From Hymenolepis diminuta (Eukaryota; Platyhelminthes; Cestoda; Cyclophyllidea; Hymenolepididae), in the NCBI GenBank assembly GCA_900708905.1, contig CAADRB010000037.1:183188-247187 (forward strand): a stretch of 64,000 nucleotides of DNA, in the 5' to 3' direction. Positions 26,501 to 38,639 of this stretch are shown here, piece by piece. Position 1 is the stretch's first letter. Each line of letters opens with the position of its first letter. Position numbers and translations under genes: made by a program. The notes beneath the pieces were generated by a model. That model was not told the origin of the DNA. It was given only the letters and a program-made list of their open reading frames with translations, and did no database searches.

Positions 26501-28200
26501 AAGAAAATTCTATGAAACTTTAATACTCAGAACTCGGCAGTTAGATCAAATATATAGTAGAATAACTGGTCGAAATTAAAACAAAAAAATTTTCTGTGCC
26601 AAAATACATAGAATAATTAGTAACGGAGGCATTTATTCGAGAAAATATAAACGCTGTCAGTGTAACTTCTAGGATTTTCACTGCTGCACGCAAATTAAAT
26701 AATGCGTTCAAAAATTTTGGAAAAACGTAACTTACTGGACTACTTATAAAATATCACGAAAATTCAAACAACAACTTTAAATATGAAATACATTAACTAT
26801 TTCAGTTGCTACTTGCAACTATGAATAATTCACTCATTAGAAAGCAAGCTAGATCCGGCGAAAAAAAACACCCCAAGGAGAGATTAGAAAATGCGCTCGT
26901 TGAGGCATAAGGTCGTTCAAGTTGTTAAGGGACTTGAAAAATTAGACCAGTATTCATTAAAGGTAAAATTAATAATACAACTGATTATATTTCTTTTAAA
27001 GACGCATAAATATTAAACTTATCAAAATTATGGAAATTTTAATATATTCTTACAGAAATTATATCAAAAATAACTCAGAACAGCTCTACAAAGGTAGTAA
27101 AAACCTAACGATTAATAAAAATAAATCCTATAGTAAACGAAATGAGTTAAAAAATGTATTCATCCCACAAATTTTTCCTGCTTTAAATACAGCTTTGGTC
27201 GTCTTCATTATATAATCAAATTTACGTATTGACTAAATAGCGTTCAGCTTAATTGTGCAATAGATAATCATAAATATTAGAAATAAATGCTACCTTGTTC
27301 TGAGCGAAACAATTTTGAAATTCTTCGCTTCATTTAGACTGTTGAAGTAAATTGGGATCTGGTTAAATTATAAATATTTTGAAGAGTCCTATAGCGCAGC
27401 TCGTCAGTAACCCTGGCGAACCGTAATATTGTCCTGAGCCCGCGGAGGCATGATCTATGCCCCCCAACTTTCATTTCTGTCGGTACCTTGACCTAATGTT
27501 ATAAGTGATTATGAAGATTATTACCATACTTCTTGCAAATAGACAAACTGTGAACGGTAGTAGGCTCAAAATAATAATTTATCAACCTCCAATAATTAAA
27601 TTGATTGATTACTCTTGTTGCTTTGCCAGATTTTGGGCTTCTCTGATGACTTGGGCTTATAATACAAGCTAAGTCACTTCATCTGTCTATTCGGACAAGT
27701 GAATGCATAACTGTAATTTTTTATTTTTGGAGCCTAGTGGAGGGATTTAATCCAAGAGACCTGAATTACTTATTTCTTCACCATCTTGGTCAAAGAAATA
27801 TTTGCTATTATTTTATATTTCTTCCTTAAAGGTAAGGAAAGCTGACATTGAACCATTCACCTCATTGCCATAAATTACTATTCTCAGTGCTTTGACACTT
27901 TTTACACAGACGAAACTCCTACAAGTTAAATCATGCGTGTAAATTTACCATAAAAACACGTAATTTCCGTCCCAGTTCACATATGCTCTACAGTCCATTC
28001 ATCCAGTTAAATGTGTGGTTTCTATTCCTATTTAACTACATAATCCTTGACTGCATGCGGCTGCCTCTCGACCTTTGTGTGTTAAGTCCCGTTATTACAT
28101 TCTGGTTATATTTGATACCACCGACAGTACCACTTCGCGCGTTATTCCAATTTCCAATACGCACCAGTTGCCGTGCAACTTTTTGGAGTACTTAATTTAG
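23585..28200. other. Intergenic region between the convergent zinc-finger genes
   Basis: About 4.6 kb, AT-rich, without a gene I can support. Open frames at 24.1, 25.5, 25.8 and 27.0 kb are short and unrecognisable. Near 27.39-27.48 kb there is a weak tRNA-like stretch (TATAGCGCAGCTCGTCAGTA) that could be an old SINE remnant. Confidence 0.4.
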
Positions 28201-28683
28201 AGGATAAATCTCTGTACATTTCCAAAATTCATATCCGTGTCATCACCAACCTCTGAGGCCGAATTATCTCCACCTCACAGTGGCTCTTGATGTGCTTGAC
28301 CCTGCTGAAACTCCAAGTTCCCCGTCAACAACCATGTGTGTCTTCAAGTGGTTTATTTTAATTAGTGGGATAAGCTACTTAATTAAGTGGTCCTTGAATG
28401 ATCGCTATCCGGAACCATTCAATCTGTTTATGCTACCCCTTCTCTTGACACTTTATAAAGCCTCCTTTATACACACACCACAGGGGACCGAACACACCTT
28501 CTTCATTTACCGACTCCTACACTTCCTTCTCATCACCTCTGTCCCTCATCTCTCTCTCTCTCTCACACACACACACCTTGAATCCCCATCGTGGTTTGTT
28601 CAACAAACTTGGGCATGTACAACTCTTGTGTTGTAATATCATAGCTGTCGTTTGCTGTTGCTAGCTGCCAGGCCTTAGTTGTT
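28201..28683 (+). repeat. LTR-like dispersed repeat copy 2; left arm of a long inverted repeat
   Basis: Full-length copy with a TATA-like box (CTTTATAAAGCCTCC), then a CT/CA microsatellite, then the family's right end (ATCCCCATCGTGGTTTGTTC). It is repeated in reverse at 29816-30299. From about 28244 to 28683 the arms differ at only about three positions. The outer 58 nt are only about 80% identical. It lies beyond the predicted poly(A) signal of the minus-strand zinc-finger gene. Its 118-codon open frame is a by-product of the repeat and is not called a gene. Confidence 0.85.
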
Positions 28684-28939
28684 AGCCTGCAAATTCAATC
28701 CGTAGCTACCGTGTTATTATCAGTGAAGCTTGAGAGAGTATAATTCAAAATACTTCATTTAATATCGAAAGTCTGCTAAGTCTCTAAAAATTCACTTCAC
28801 AACAAAAACCAAAATAGAAATCTCATAGAAAAGATGTTGCTTACAAATATTGATGAGTCGAAACTACGTTATACACTTAAGTAGCGACGAGAAGGACCAT
28901 GCTAAAACAAAAAAAACAAACACGTACGGAAAAGCATCG

Positions 28940-28945
28940 TTTATT
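28940..28945 (-). terminator. Poly(A) signal of the minus-strand zinc-finger gene
   Basis: Minus-strand AATAAA (TTTATT on plus), about 50 nt downstream of the TAG stop at 28995-28993. The spacing suits a short 3' UTR. Confidence 0.55.
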
Positions 28946-28992
28946 CCAAATAATATAAAATCCCTTAAAGTTAAAATTTTAAATTTAGGTAT

Positions 28993-31900
28993 CTAATCGG
29001 GTTCAGGTTTTATCCAAGCATCTAAGGTCCGGGAATCAGGATTGAGATCAATTTGAAGTTCTTCTCCCTCTGTAATTTAAGTGTTCCATCGGTAATGAGG
29101 AGATGATAAGCATAAGTAAATATGCAACACAACAAACCTTCAAGTTTTGTAGTGTGGATCCTATTGGCACAATTCTGTCTGTTTAATCTGTCACCTGGAA
29201 AAAAACCGACAGTTAGGTACTCATCGCAATAAGATGGGGAAAAAGTAGTGAGATTGTGCATACCGTTGTGAATAGAGGAAATATGCTGGATGAGATTATA
29301 ACGCTGGAAGAAATTTTTCCCACAAATTTCACATTCGTGAGGTCTCAAACCTACACAGAGATGAAAGAGAGAGCGCCATGTTAAATAAGTCGATATAAAA
29401 TAACAAGAATACTTGAATTTGCAAATAAAACAGATTTATGGAGTGGTTGATTACCAGGGCAGCAAACCATAAAATTATGAAAATATTTATTTATTACCAG
29501 CATGGGATAATAATTAAGAACTGAATGCCCAAAGATCAGGTCTAAGAAAATATGAAATATTCAAAATTGCAACTATTAATTTATAATTTATCTCACACAG
29601 TGCCAACCATCAGGTCCCACTCTGCTTGACAGGTTAATGACGATTGTAGCAGAATGGCCGTTTCTTTTCACCTTTGTACTGTTAATGCTTATCACTATCA
29701 AACCACTGACACATTTGTTTGTCAAACTTTTGAGGACTGATGTAAAGATGAATTCACTACTTACTAGTCAAACTCCTATTCATTCCATTATTAAGCAGTC
29801 ATCTCGATCTTTAGCAACAACTAAGGCCTGGCAGCTAGCAACAGCAAACGACAGCTATGATATTACAACACAAGAGTTGTACATGCCCAAGTTTGTTGAA
29901 CAAACCACGATGGGGATTCAAGGTGTGTGTGTGTGAGAGAGAGAGAGAGATGAGGGACAGAGGTGATGAGAAGGAAGTGTAGGAGTCGGTAAATGAAGAA
30001 GGTGTGTTCGGTCCCCTGTGGTGTGTGTATAAAGGAGGCTTTATAAAGTGTCAAGAGAAGGGGTAGCATAAACAGATTGAATGGTTCCGGATAGCGATCA
30101 TTCAAGGACCACTTAATTAAGTAGCTTATCCCACTAATTAAAATAAACCACTTGAAGACACACATGGTTGTTGACGGGGGACTTGGAGTTTCAGCAGGGT
30201 CAAGGACTTCAAGAGCCACTGTGAGGTGGAGATAATTCGGCCTCAGAGGTTAGTGATAACATGGATAAATATTTCAGAAATGCATAGAGATTCATCCTTT
30301 AAGCCCCTATCTATAAGTTATTTTGATTCGCGTATCGGGTTTACCAACTTTCTACCTCTCAATTGGCCCTCGGACTTGAAGACTTTTACCAACGTTCTCT
30401 CGTAATATAAACATATGGACTTTGAACTTCACTTTACCACTTAGGGACAATTTTAGCCTATCGATTACAGAGATGTCACCTTCAATATATTCTTAATAAA
30501 AATATTCTGCCGCAGTCCCTGTGAGTATCTTTAATTGTGGCAATGGAGTTCGTTGGAGTTAAGTTGGAAAAAGAACTGATACATTTATTACTGTCTATCA
30601 TATTGAAGAATGAATCCCTTTTCTCCGAAATATTTATCTTATGTCATCATTCACCACCAAAATTTGATTATCTCGTCCTTATAGTTATGTCTGTAAACTT
30701 TTAACCTTTCTTGTGACCTAAGCACTCTAAAGATAGACATCGTGTGTCCTCAACTGGCCTAGTTCTCATTGATCGGAAAAGGTAAGCATACCTCGGACGA
30801 TAGTAGCAAAGACACCGCTTAGTCGGCCCTGCTATTAACCAGTCTTGTCTGCACTGGCCCTTCCTTTTCCTACAATCGTCCCGACCAATTAAAGCACGCA
30901 TACGATTATATCCTTATGCGTTTCCTCACCCAAAGTGTCAATTATAAATAGCCTTCCATTAGACACACACTCACACACACACAGGGGACCCTAGCTCGTC
31001 AAACGCATCTCCCGTTGTTCAATCCTTCTCCTCCAATTCTATATCTCCCCTTGAGACTCTGTACTGAGGTTTTTTCAATACAACCTGGTCTACTCAGTCC
31101 TTCGTGTTCTTCTTTCTTTGCTGTTAGCCATCAACCCGCTACAATATCTTGTTCTCTCGAAATCAGAACCTTTTCAGGCAAAACTTACTAAGGAAACTAC
31201 AGAGTCTCAAAATGGAGTAAAGTGATCAAAATACTCACGCTTGTGAATACCATCCACGTGATTCTTAAGACTGTCCTTGTAGGGGAAGGATTTGCCACAT
31301 TCGGAACACTGGTATGGTTTAAGCTCTGCAAATAGGAAAAAAAAACAGGAACAAAATCAGCTGGAGGGAAAGGCCACAAGAACAAGAGCACAAACGATGT
31401 ACCTCCTTTGATATCTCTTGACAATAAACTATTAACCAAAAAAATTAAAGAAAAAAGTGGAAGTAATTTTAAGGATAAATTGATTTTGCTAGAGCGTGTG
31501 AGTTCATCTAAGTGTACTTTCTGAGGCCCGTCCACCATGATTTGAGCTCTCGGTTCATGTCTGCGCTCGTTCTGTTCAGGAAGTAGGTAAAATTACTTGT
31601 CAAAAAAAACTTATTTACCCCTAACAACATCTTCCCTTGTTAACTGCCTGACCCACTTTCCGGGAAAGGCAAAATAATAAATTATCTCAAAATTCCACCG
31701 AATGCATTCGAAATTGTGCCGAAGTATCCCTTCAAGAGTGCAGATTAACTCCAAATTTTACAATTAGAATTGGAACTTACTTTTATGAACACTGTTCACA
31801 TGAATTTGAAGATGACCTTTAGCTGAAAAGAATTTGGCACATTCTGGGCACTGGAATGGTTTCTGCTCTATAAAAAGTAATTCAATGAAATTATGTTAAA

Positions 31901-34900
31901 ATTCAAGACAAATTGTTTGTATGAGTTCAATAAGGTGAAGCGTATTTTAAATATTGAGCATTTTTGCCTAACTGACGCTCCCAACTACAGTCAAAGCCAC
32001 CATCTGGATGTCTTTAAACCCTTTATCATTCACGCCCTGGACACATCGAAAGCACTGATTTATTAACCATAATTAACTAATATGGTCAGTCATTTCGATC
32101 ACTGTACCAATGAACATCGAATTTGTGACCCTTGACTTGGCAGACGGGTAGACTGACGGCTGAGCCACCGGCAAACACAATAATCCCTATTCTATACCTA
32201 TTGCACTGACTGCATCACGTCTCTAACGTAATGGAAGCAATGATAAGTGAAATAAGAAGATACAGGAAAAAAAACTTACTTTCGTGAACATTCTTCACAT
32301 GAGTTATGAGCTTGTCTTTCAAAGCAAAGCACTTTTCACATTGTTCGCATTTGAAGGGTTTCAAATCTGCAAAAAATACCAACATTAGCACTATGAAAAA
32401 GTTTAAGACACCAAGCACGTTGCTACTGAGGCCAAGCGAACGACTTCACGTAACTACGGAAGCACATATGCCGGGACGCAGGTAACAAAGTGCACCTTTG
32501 TACTAATCCAATGAGTATTGAAATACTCTCTCGTTTACCAACTTTTGGGTTGATCGGAGTTAACAATTTAGCGACAAGGAACGGTTGGTAGCTTAATATT
32601 TTGAACACTCCAGTCAGCAACAGTTTAAACAACGACCTCGGAATTTATTGCTGTACCGCAGGAGGCATTGCTTCCTTAAGGGTATAAGCAGCACACAACT
32701 GAAACGCACTGCACCCTGGCAAAAAACATTAATCCATCAAGCTCATGCTCTTCCATTTGACCTCATTCCCACAGCCGAATCATGTTGACCTTAATGGCAT
32801 CAGCTGCTGCATTAGTCTGACCCGATTGGGATATTACTCTTTTTATTTTGCATATACCCCAATTTCGATCCAAATATTAACCTCAAATATCCTAAAGAAA
32901 TCTGAGGAGCATTGCCCTCAACTCTCCCCTTGTCAATCACAACGTCTCAAATAAAAGCTCCATCCAAACTGACTTCCATTTTCCGTTTTATTGTTCTGGA
33001 CGACATAACTTGTGTGGATTCTCGATGCCACCGACCATTCGCAAACAAAGTGGAGATTAGAAGGCCATAAACAAAAACTGATCTCTAAAATTTTGTCTGT
33101 AATAATAGTAACTTAGTTTCACGGACACAATAACCGATTACTACATTAACCCCGTGAGAAATCGTCCCTAGTAAAAGAATTAGAAATGAAAACGGTGGAA
33201 TGCTAAATTGACTTCAGGTGAGGGCATGAGGGGAGGGAAATAAAACTAAGATGAACGCTTACTTAGATGAACACATTCCACATGTTTTTGGAGCTTCGAT
33301 TTTTTGTAGAAGGAGTTTCCGCATTTCTCACACTTGAAAGGTTTCACTTCTGTAAAACAAAATCGAAGCATTTTAAACCTTTGAGAGCAATAACAGTGGA
33401 TGAATTTTTATCTGTAACACAGAAAAGAAAAGATTACTTTCATGAACAGACTTCTTGTGAAACGTCATGGTACCCAGTCGAGAAAAGCACTGTCCGCATA
33501 CTTCGCACGTGAATGGTTTCAATTCTAAAACAATACAAAAGAAACGAAATTACAATTCAAATAACAGGAATCACTCATTAGTAAAGTGATTGTTCTACAA
33601 ATTTGATTCTCTACAAGTTATCTACTAAGAGGGCGGAATGATTTTTCCTCGAATAATGAGACAGGGAGGGGAAATTTACTCCCCGTAATAAGGTTGACGG
33701 AGTTAACCCGGAAGTAGCACATTCAAGGATATAAAACATCACCTACCGTGACTCAAAAGTAGCTGTCTCACATTCTGAACCTTTTCTCCGGTGTCTAGTC
33801 ATGCGATAAATTTTTACAAGTGACATGAGAATGACTGACCTCCCTTTGTTAGTACAATGTATCCCGTCTTGCCAATATGAACTATTAGTCTAAAATATAT
33901 ATCTTAAATACTCCGATTTTTTTAATTTCAACTTTATTTAGTTCGCGACGAACCTTCATTTTCGATCTCACATTAGCCTTTTGACCATTGTCGTTCCTTC
34001 TTTTGCCTGAGCTGATCTGTTCTCCAAATTGCTCAATGACGTTATCACCAGTCTCTAATTGGCCAGCTAAGCAGTGACATTACGTCCCGGTCACAATCTA
34101 CCTGATTATGATTGATGGCTGAAATCAGAAGGTAATTTGAATGATCTCTTAAAGTACATAAAAGGATGCTGTCTAACCAACCAAAACACTAGGTCGAAGC
34201 ACAACACACGGTGCTACACCTCACCGCAACTTTCTTTCTACTTTCCCTTGTCATTTGACCACTGCGGTTACTCCATCCCTTTCCGAACTCGTATCATTGA
34301 CTGAACATTCTAGTCAATTGAACGCAATAAAAATCAGAATATAAGAAGAGATGAGAAAGAGAAAAGGGTAATTAAATGAGCGGAGCACTTACTTTCATGA
34401 ACACTTTGTATATGGATTTTGAGGCCGTCACTCCGAGAGAAATACCTTCCACATGCCTTGCACTTGTATTTACTCAACTCTACAAAGGGTCGAACAGCTT
34501 ATTTGCAAATTATTTCTTTGGGAAAAAATCGCTATTTCAGAGCAGGTCCCAAGCCCATCAAGGAAAGTATTTTTAATACCCATCTTGAGTAGCATTCCAG
34601 AGCCTCTCTGATAAGAAAGGCGATTTCTGTCACCCCTATTCATTAGCCAGACTTATTCAATGCAGTTGGCTATTCCAGTAATTGGGCATCGAACCCGCGA
34701 CCTCCGATTTCGCAGATAGGAACGTTAGTCAAAGGATATAAGAAAAACGATATTTTCATACTAACGGAGGTGTAGACTGGCGATATCCGCGACAACCTCG
34801 TCTTTATTTACAAAAGAAGAAAGCCAATATAGAAATGAGGAATATAAATTATAGTGAATGGATCAACACAAATTAATCACCCGAGAGAAATTTTTAGTCT

Positions 34901-37084
34901 AATTTGGTGAGCAGAACGTTGAACACTAATAGCGAGGAATAATACTTCCAAACCATCATGGCAAGTCTTTCAGTCAGTAAATGGAAAAATCTTAGTGAGA
35001 ATACTCGCATCTCGGGGACTTCCTTGATTTTAGTAGCCCGTCCAAACTCGAAGGAATAAGGCAAAAGGCTTGTAGCTAAATGGAAACCTCTTCTTCACCA
35101 ATTTAATTTGTACACAAGATGGATAAAGTGATTGATCAACAGAAAGAACACTTTCATTACTAGGTACGAGAATTATAGTGCATTGAACTTCGTTTATATG
35201 AATTCGAAAGTATACGATACTGCCAAATATGTGAAACATCCAATCTAAGGCTATTTTTAACTACCAAGCCACTAGTAGCGGCATTGAATTTGGTATTTGT
35301 CGGAAACTGTTCATTGAAAAATTTTAGTCCTTTGAGATTTCAAATACTAGATGAAACTCTTGACTAGAGAATTGGAGAACAATTCTATTACGTTATCATC
35401 TATTGCAGAGCCCAAACCTCAGGATGGGTTCCCGAATAGGGCATTATCTTATCGTTCTATTTGTTTAGAGTTAATCAACTGATAAGTTGAGTTGAGAGAT
35501 TTGACGCGTCAGGCTCAGAACAGGTCAAAGTCACCATGTCTTCTTTATCATATCCAGGACTGACAGCTTCCTACCATCCGGTCTCTAAGTCGATGGATTA
35601 CAGATGCATCTCAATAAATACTGAACAAAATGCAAGACAATCCTAAATTAAAAAGATTAATTTAGGATCTTCATCGTCAGAGAAAAAAGGTGATTGAGTA
35701 AACGGATGCCTAGCCATGTTCTATAAGGAAACGAAGACTGTAGGCGCATAAATCACTTCCCACATGAAGAAGTGATTCGAAAAAAAGTGACCAGTTCCTG
35801 AGTGGTAAAGTCATGGAAAAACTAATAAAATTGAGCCAAGAGTATGAATTTAGTCGTAATTGAATAGAATATTTAAATAGAAGAATAATGTTTATGGATC
35901 TAGTCGAACTCACTTGTGTCGCCAGGTTTAGCACTTCCATCATCCTCAGAAGAATAACCCTCCCCCTTATCTTTCGATGATGTAGACGGAGTTACAACTA
36001 AAAGCAGGAGATTTCAAAACGCATTAGGGGCAATTGAAGGCGCTCTCAGCAGGTTATTAAATCAATGAGAATATTTTCTATTTTGTTCAATGAATTTAGG
36101 ATTCACTACTTCACAATAGTTTTTCAAAACTATTGATAAACAGATTTCCAAGCATACGTGGCAAGGGGTTTTCTAACACTTATTATGGAGACCCCTCGGT
36201 AAGAAACCTAAATTCTGCCACCACCTTGCATTAGTCAGACACAACTAAGCGATTAGCAATTCCGTCCATTGGGTGTTTGACCATGACTACTGAACCAGTG
36301 ACCTCTGCCTTCACCACAGGGACACGTCGTTAAGTGTGTTCTGGTCCATTTTTCTGAATGAATAATGATCCACATAGGTATATCACTGTATTTTTCAATC
36401 GTATTCCTCCAAATAATGACATATTACACAATAGAAACTAGGCATCTTCATCCTGCCTTCCTGCCACTTCTCTCAGTTATACCACTTACTAATGTGGCAT
36501 CCAGGATGCTTAATTTCATTTCCAGGGTTGTATGAAATGCCACAAGCTTGTTTGAATGGAAATTTTTCAGCAAAGAAATAGAACAGAGAAACCTGAGGCT
36601 TCAATATCTCTCTTCTGATCAGTATTATGTAGGACAATGTTCATTGACGGAAGTGCGTCGATAGGCCTCGAATCAGTTATACCTGATTTTATGTCAACGT
36701 ATTATTTCCCACACATCACTTTACTATACCTACTTATGCCGCAAATCGAAATGCGAAATGCTTCTTGAAACAATTCCGTCCATTGTGGTAGTGGTGGTTG
36801 ACCCTATCGAAAACCACAGTTGATAGTAAAAATTATGCGAATGAATTTCAAATCATCACCATCTAAAAGTCGACCATCACTATCCACAAGATTCCTAATT
36901 ACCAGAAAAATTCTCTTTTTATGATTGTAAGTAAAATCTTCAGCTTAAATTAGACGGCAACATTTAATGATAAATAAAAAATGGCATAAGAAAAAAAACT
37001 TACTTGTGCAGTTGGGTTCAGATTTAACATAACATCCAGATGTAGAATAAATCGCAGCCTGCTCAGTCGACTCTGACGAGGCCT
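28993..37084 (-). CDS. C2H2 zinc-finger protein, one finger per exon (5' end not found)
   Basis: Paralogue of the plus-strand gene at 18.0-23.6 kb, convergent with it. Exons: 37084-37004 (81 nt, ASSESTEQAA..., same length and start as the 81-nt exon of the other gene), 35997-35914 (84 nt, acidic, SKDKGEGYSSEDDG), seven 87-nt finger exons 34479-34393, 33524-33438, 33349-33263, 32366-32280, 31867-31781, 31325-31239, 29350-29264, a 57-nt degenerate exon 29194-29138, and the last exon 29069-28993 (ends KPEPD, TAG). All introns are phase 1. All seven fingers keep both Cys and both His (for example FKCEQCEKCF with HVKNVHE). The linker is E-x-(L/V/Q)-KP(F/Y) in most fingers. The 57-nt exon sits where the other gene has finger 7 and has lost the finger. 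The first exon with the start codon was not found. Probable nuclear regulator, targets unknown. Confidence 0.87.
29816..30299 (-). repeat. LTR-like dispersed repeat copy 3; right arm of the inverted repeat
   Basis: Reverse complement of 28201-28683. It lies in the intron between the sixth and seventh finger exons of the minus-strand zinc-finger gene. Near-identity to the left arm stops sharply, at the outer side near 30256 and at the inner side near 29816, where the flanks become unrelated. It holds the reverse complement of the same TATA-like box and CT/CA microsatellite. Confidence 0.85.
30905..31150 (+). repeat. Diverged fragment resembling the LTR-like repeat
   Basis: A TATA-like stretch (AATTATAAATAGCC) is followed by a CA-rich run with ACACAGGGGACC, as in the full copy at 28.5 kb, and a decayed right end (TTTTTTCAATACAACCTGGT, GCTGTTAGCC). 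It lies in an intron of the minus-strand zinc-finger gene. The left boundary is unclear. Confidence 0.4.
32098..32180 (-). repeat. SINE-like tRNA-derived head
   Basis: On the minus strand, GGTGGCTCAGCCGTC fits a Pol III A box and GGTCACAAATTCGATGTTC fits a B box, about 35 nt apart as in tRNA genes. The sequence does not fold into a convincing intact tRNA, so it is read as a SINE head in an intron of the zinc-finger gene. Confidence 0.5.
34595..34740 (-). repeat. SINE-like element
   Basis: The minus strand holds a strong B box, GGTCGCGGGTTCGATGCCC, followed by a body ending in CTTTCTTATCAGAGAGGC. The order and spacing match the copy at 36.2-36.3 kb. It lies in an intron of the minus-strand zinc-finger gene. 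Confidence 0.55.
36175..36335 (-). repeat. SINE-like element
   Basis: The minus strand has GGTCACTGGTTCAGTAGTC as B box, then GGAATTGCTAATCGC and GTCTGACTAATG blocks, and a TTTCTTACCGAGGGG end. These align with the copy at 34.6-34.7 kb. Diverged; ends approximate. Confidence 0.5.
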
Positions 37085-37373
37085 CTATTAAACAAAAGAA
37101 GATTCTAAAAAAGTTGGACGGGATTACACTAGATTATCTTCCTGTGACGACCTGAAATTAAGTCGGTCACAAGAACATCAATTTCCTGTCCAGATAAGAT
37201 AATCCATATAACAACCCGTTGAGTTCGAATACCGCTGCCATAACTGCGTTAGAAACTCGCTGAAACTTAACCAGCTGCAAAGGACTTTGCGATAGCGAAC
37301 ACCTAGTCATCAATTCAAATATACTCTTTTTTCCATCTGGTTTTGTAAGACCACCAAATTGTAGGGGCTACAA

Positions 37374-37800
37374 CCAGATCGTAGAAGCTAAGACTATAGG
37401 TAGCAGCTAACAGCAGCAAACAATAGTTCCAAAAAATAGACCACAAAGAGTTGTGCAGGCCAAATAATGGTGAGGATTCGAAAGAGTAAGACGTGAGAGT
37501 GTGGGAGCAGATGAACGTCGAACGTGTGTCTGTGACAGTAAAAATACAAAGACAATTTATGAGTCACTTGGACAAGGACGTGCATGAGAGTATGAGTGCA
37601 GACCAATTTTGCATGAAGGGGGACAGTTACGGAGAAAAGGAGAATCGATAAACCCGCCTAGACAAGACAAATAGGGATCTGAGTCAAAGGTACATAAAAA
37701 CATCACCGCGGCTTGGTGGACGAAAAACTAAAGTATTTTCACAGAGAATACGAATAAAAAGTAATTTCGGAAAATGGACAGTCATTCTTCAAAACCCAGT
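37374..37800 (-). repeat. LTR-like dispersed repeat, subfamily B
   Basis: Aligns along its length, with many mismatches, to the copy at 50405-50845. Shared minus-strand blocks include AGTGACTCATAAA, the GAATCCTCACCATTAT right-end block and GCTTCTACGATCTGGTT. It lies upstream of the first recognised exon of the minus-strand zinc-finger gene. Confidence 0.6.
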
Positions 37801-38154
37801 CTGAATTTATACTTATGTACAAGTTCAAGTCATTTCACTCTCCAACTTTCCTCTCATTTCTCTCTCACTATTGAATTTTCGCAATTTTACAATGTGCTTT
37901 TATCTGTTCACACTCATAATCTCGGTCGAGAAGTTTGATTCTTCGTTTGTTAGGCCTTAGTTGTAGCCTGGTTCCAATAAGAAATTACAAATCTCATTAA
38001 AGATATCCCATAAATAAACATATAAACAAAGGAAGTGTGTGGTCACCATAATCGTCTTACTTATAAAGAAGTCAACATCTGGGTATAGGAACAGAAAACT
38101 TTTCAGAAGAGACACATTTCAAATGCATATGAAATATAACTAAATCTTTCTATT

Positions 38155-38630
38155 TGAAGAATGAATCTCTGTGTGCTTCGAAAATTCTCGTCTATGCCAT
38201 CACTAATCTCTGGGGCCAAATTATCTCGACCTCGTAGTGACGCTTGCAGTGCCTGACCCTGTTGCAACCTCAAGCTCCCCGTCAAGAACCACCGTGTGTC
38301 CTTAAGTGGTTTTTTTTAATTAATGGAATAAGCTATGTAAGTAGACCTTGAATAGGCGCCAACAGGGACCACTTTAACCGATCATTAATGTACAGAACCC
38401 TTCCATCTGCTTGTGCTACACCTTTTCTATGAAACTCTAGAGCCTCCTTTTATATACACACCAAGGGAAGGCAGGCAGTCTTTTCATTTCCTGGCTCTAC
38501 GCTTCCCTTTCATCTCTCTAACACTCTTTAATCCCCATCGTGGTATATTCGGTAAACTTTGGCATACACAAATTTTGTGTTCTACTTTTAGAACTGTCGC
38601 TTGCTACTGATAGCTGCCAGATATTAATGC
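38155..38630 (+). repeat. LTR-like dispersed repeat, subfamily A
   Basis: Starts with GAATGAATCTCTGTGTGCTT, includes CCCCGTCAAGAACC, a TATA-like CCTCCTTTTATATACACACC and the right end ATCCCCATCGTGGTATATTC. It aligns throughout with 28201-28683 but is clearly older. Confidence 0.7.
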
Positions 38631-38639
38631 TAATTACGT

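Noticed and set aside
24079..27215. Several 60-90 codon frames between the zinc-finger genes
   Set aside because: They are short, overlap on opposite strands, are AT-biased and have no motif or consistent splice joins.
28280..28636. 118-codon open frame, present again in reverse at 29863-30219
   Set aside because: It lies wholly within the dispersed repeat, runs through a CT/CA microsatellite and is not open in diverged copies. The near-identity reflects the repeat arms, not protein selection.
32098..34740. Functional tRNA genes suggested by B-box sequences
   Set aside because: A/B-box spacing is right, but no complete cloverleaf with a paired acceptor stem could be drawn, and similar blocks recur with shared non-tRNA bodies. 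They were called SINE-like instead.
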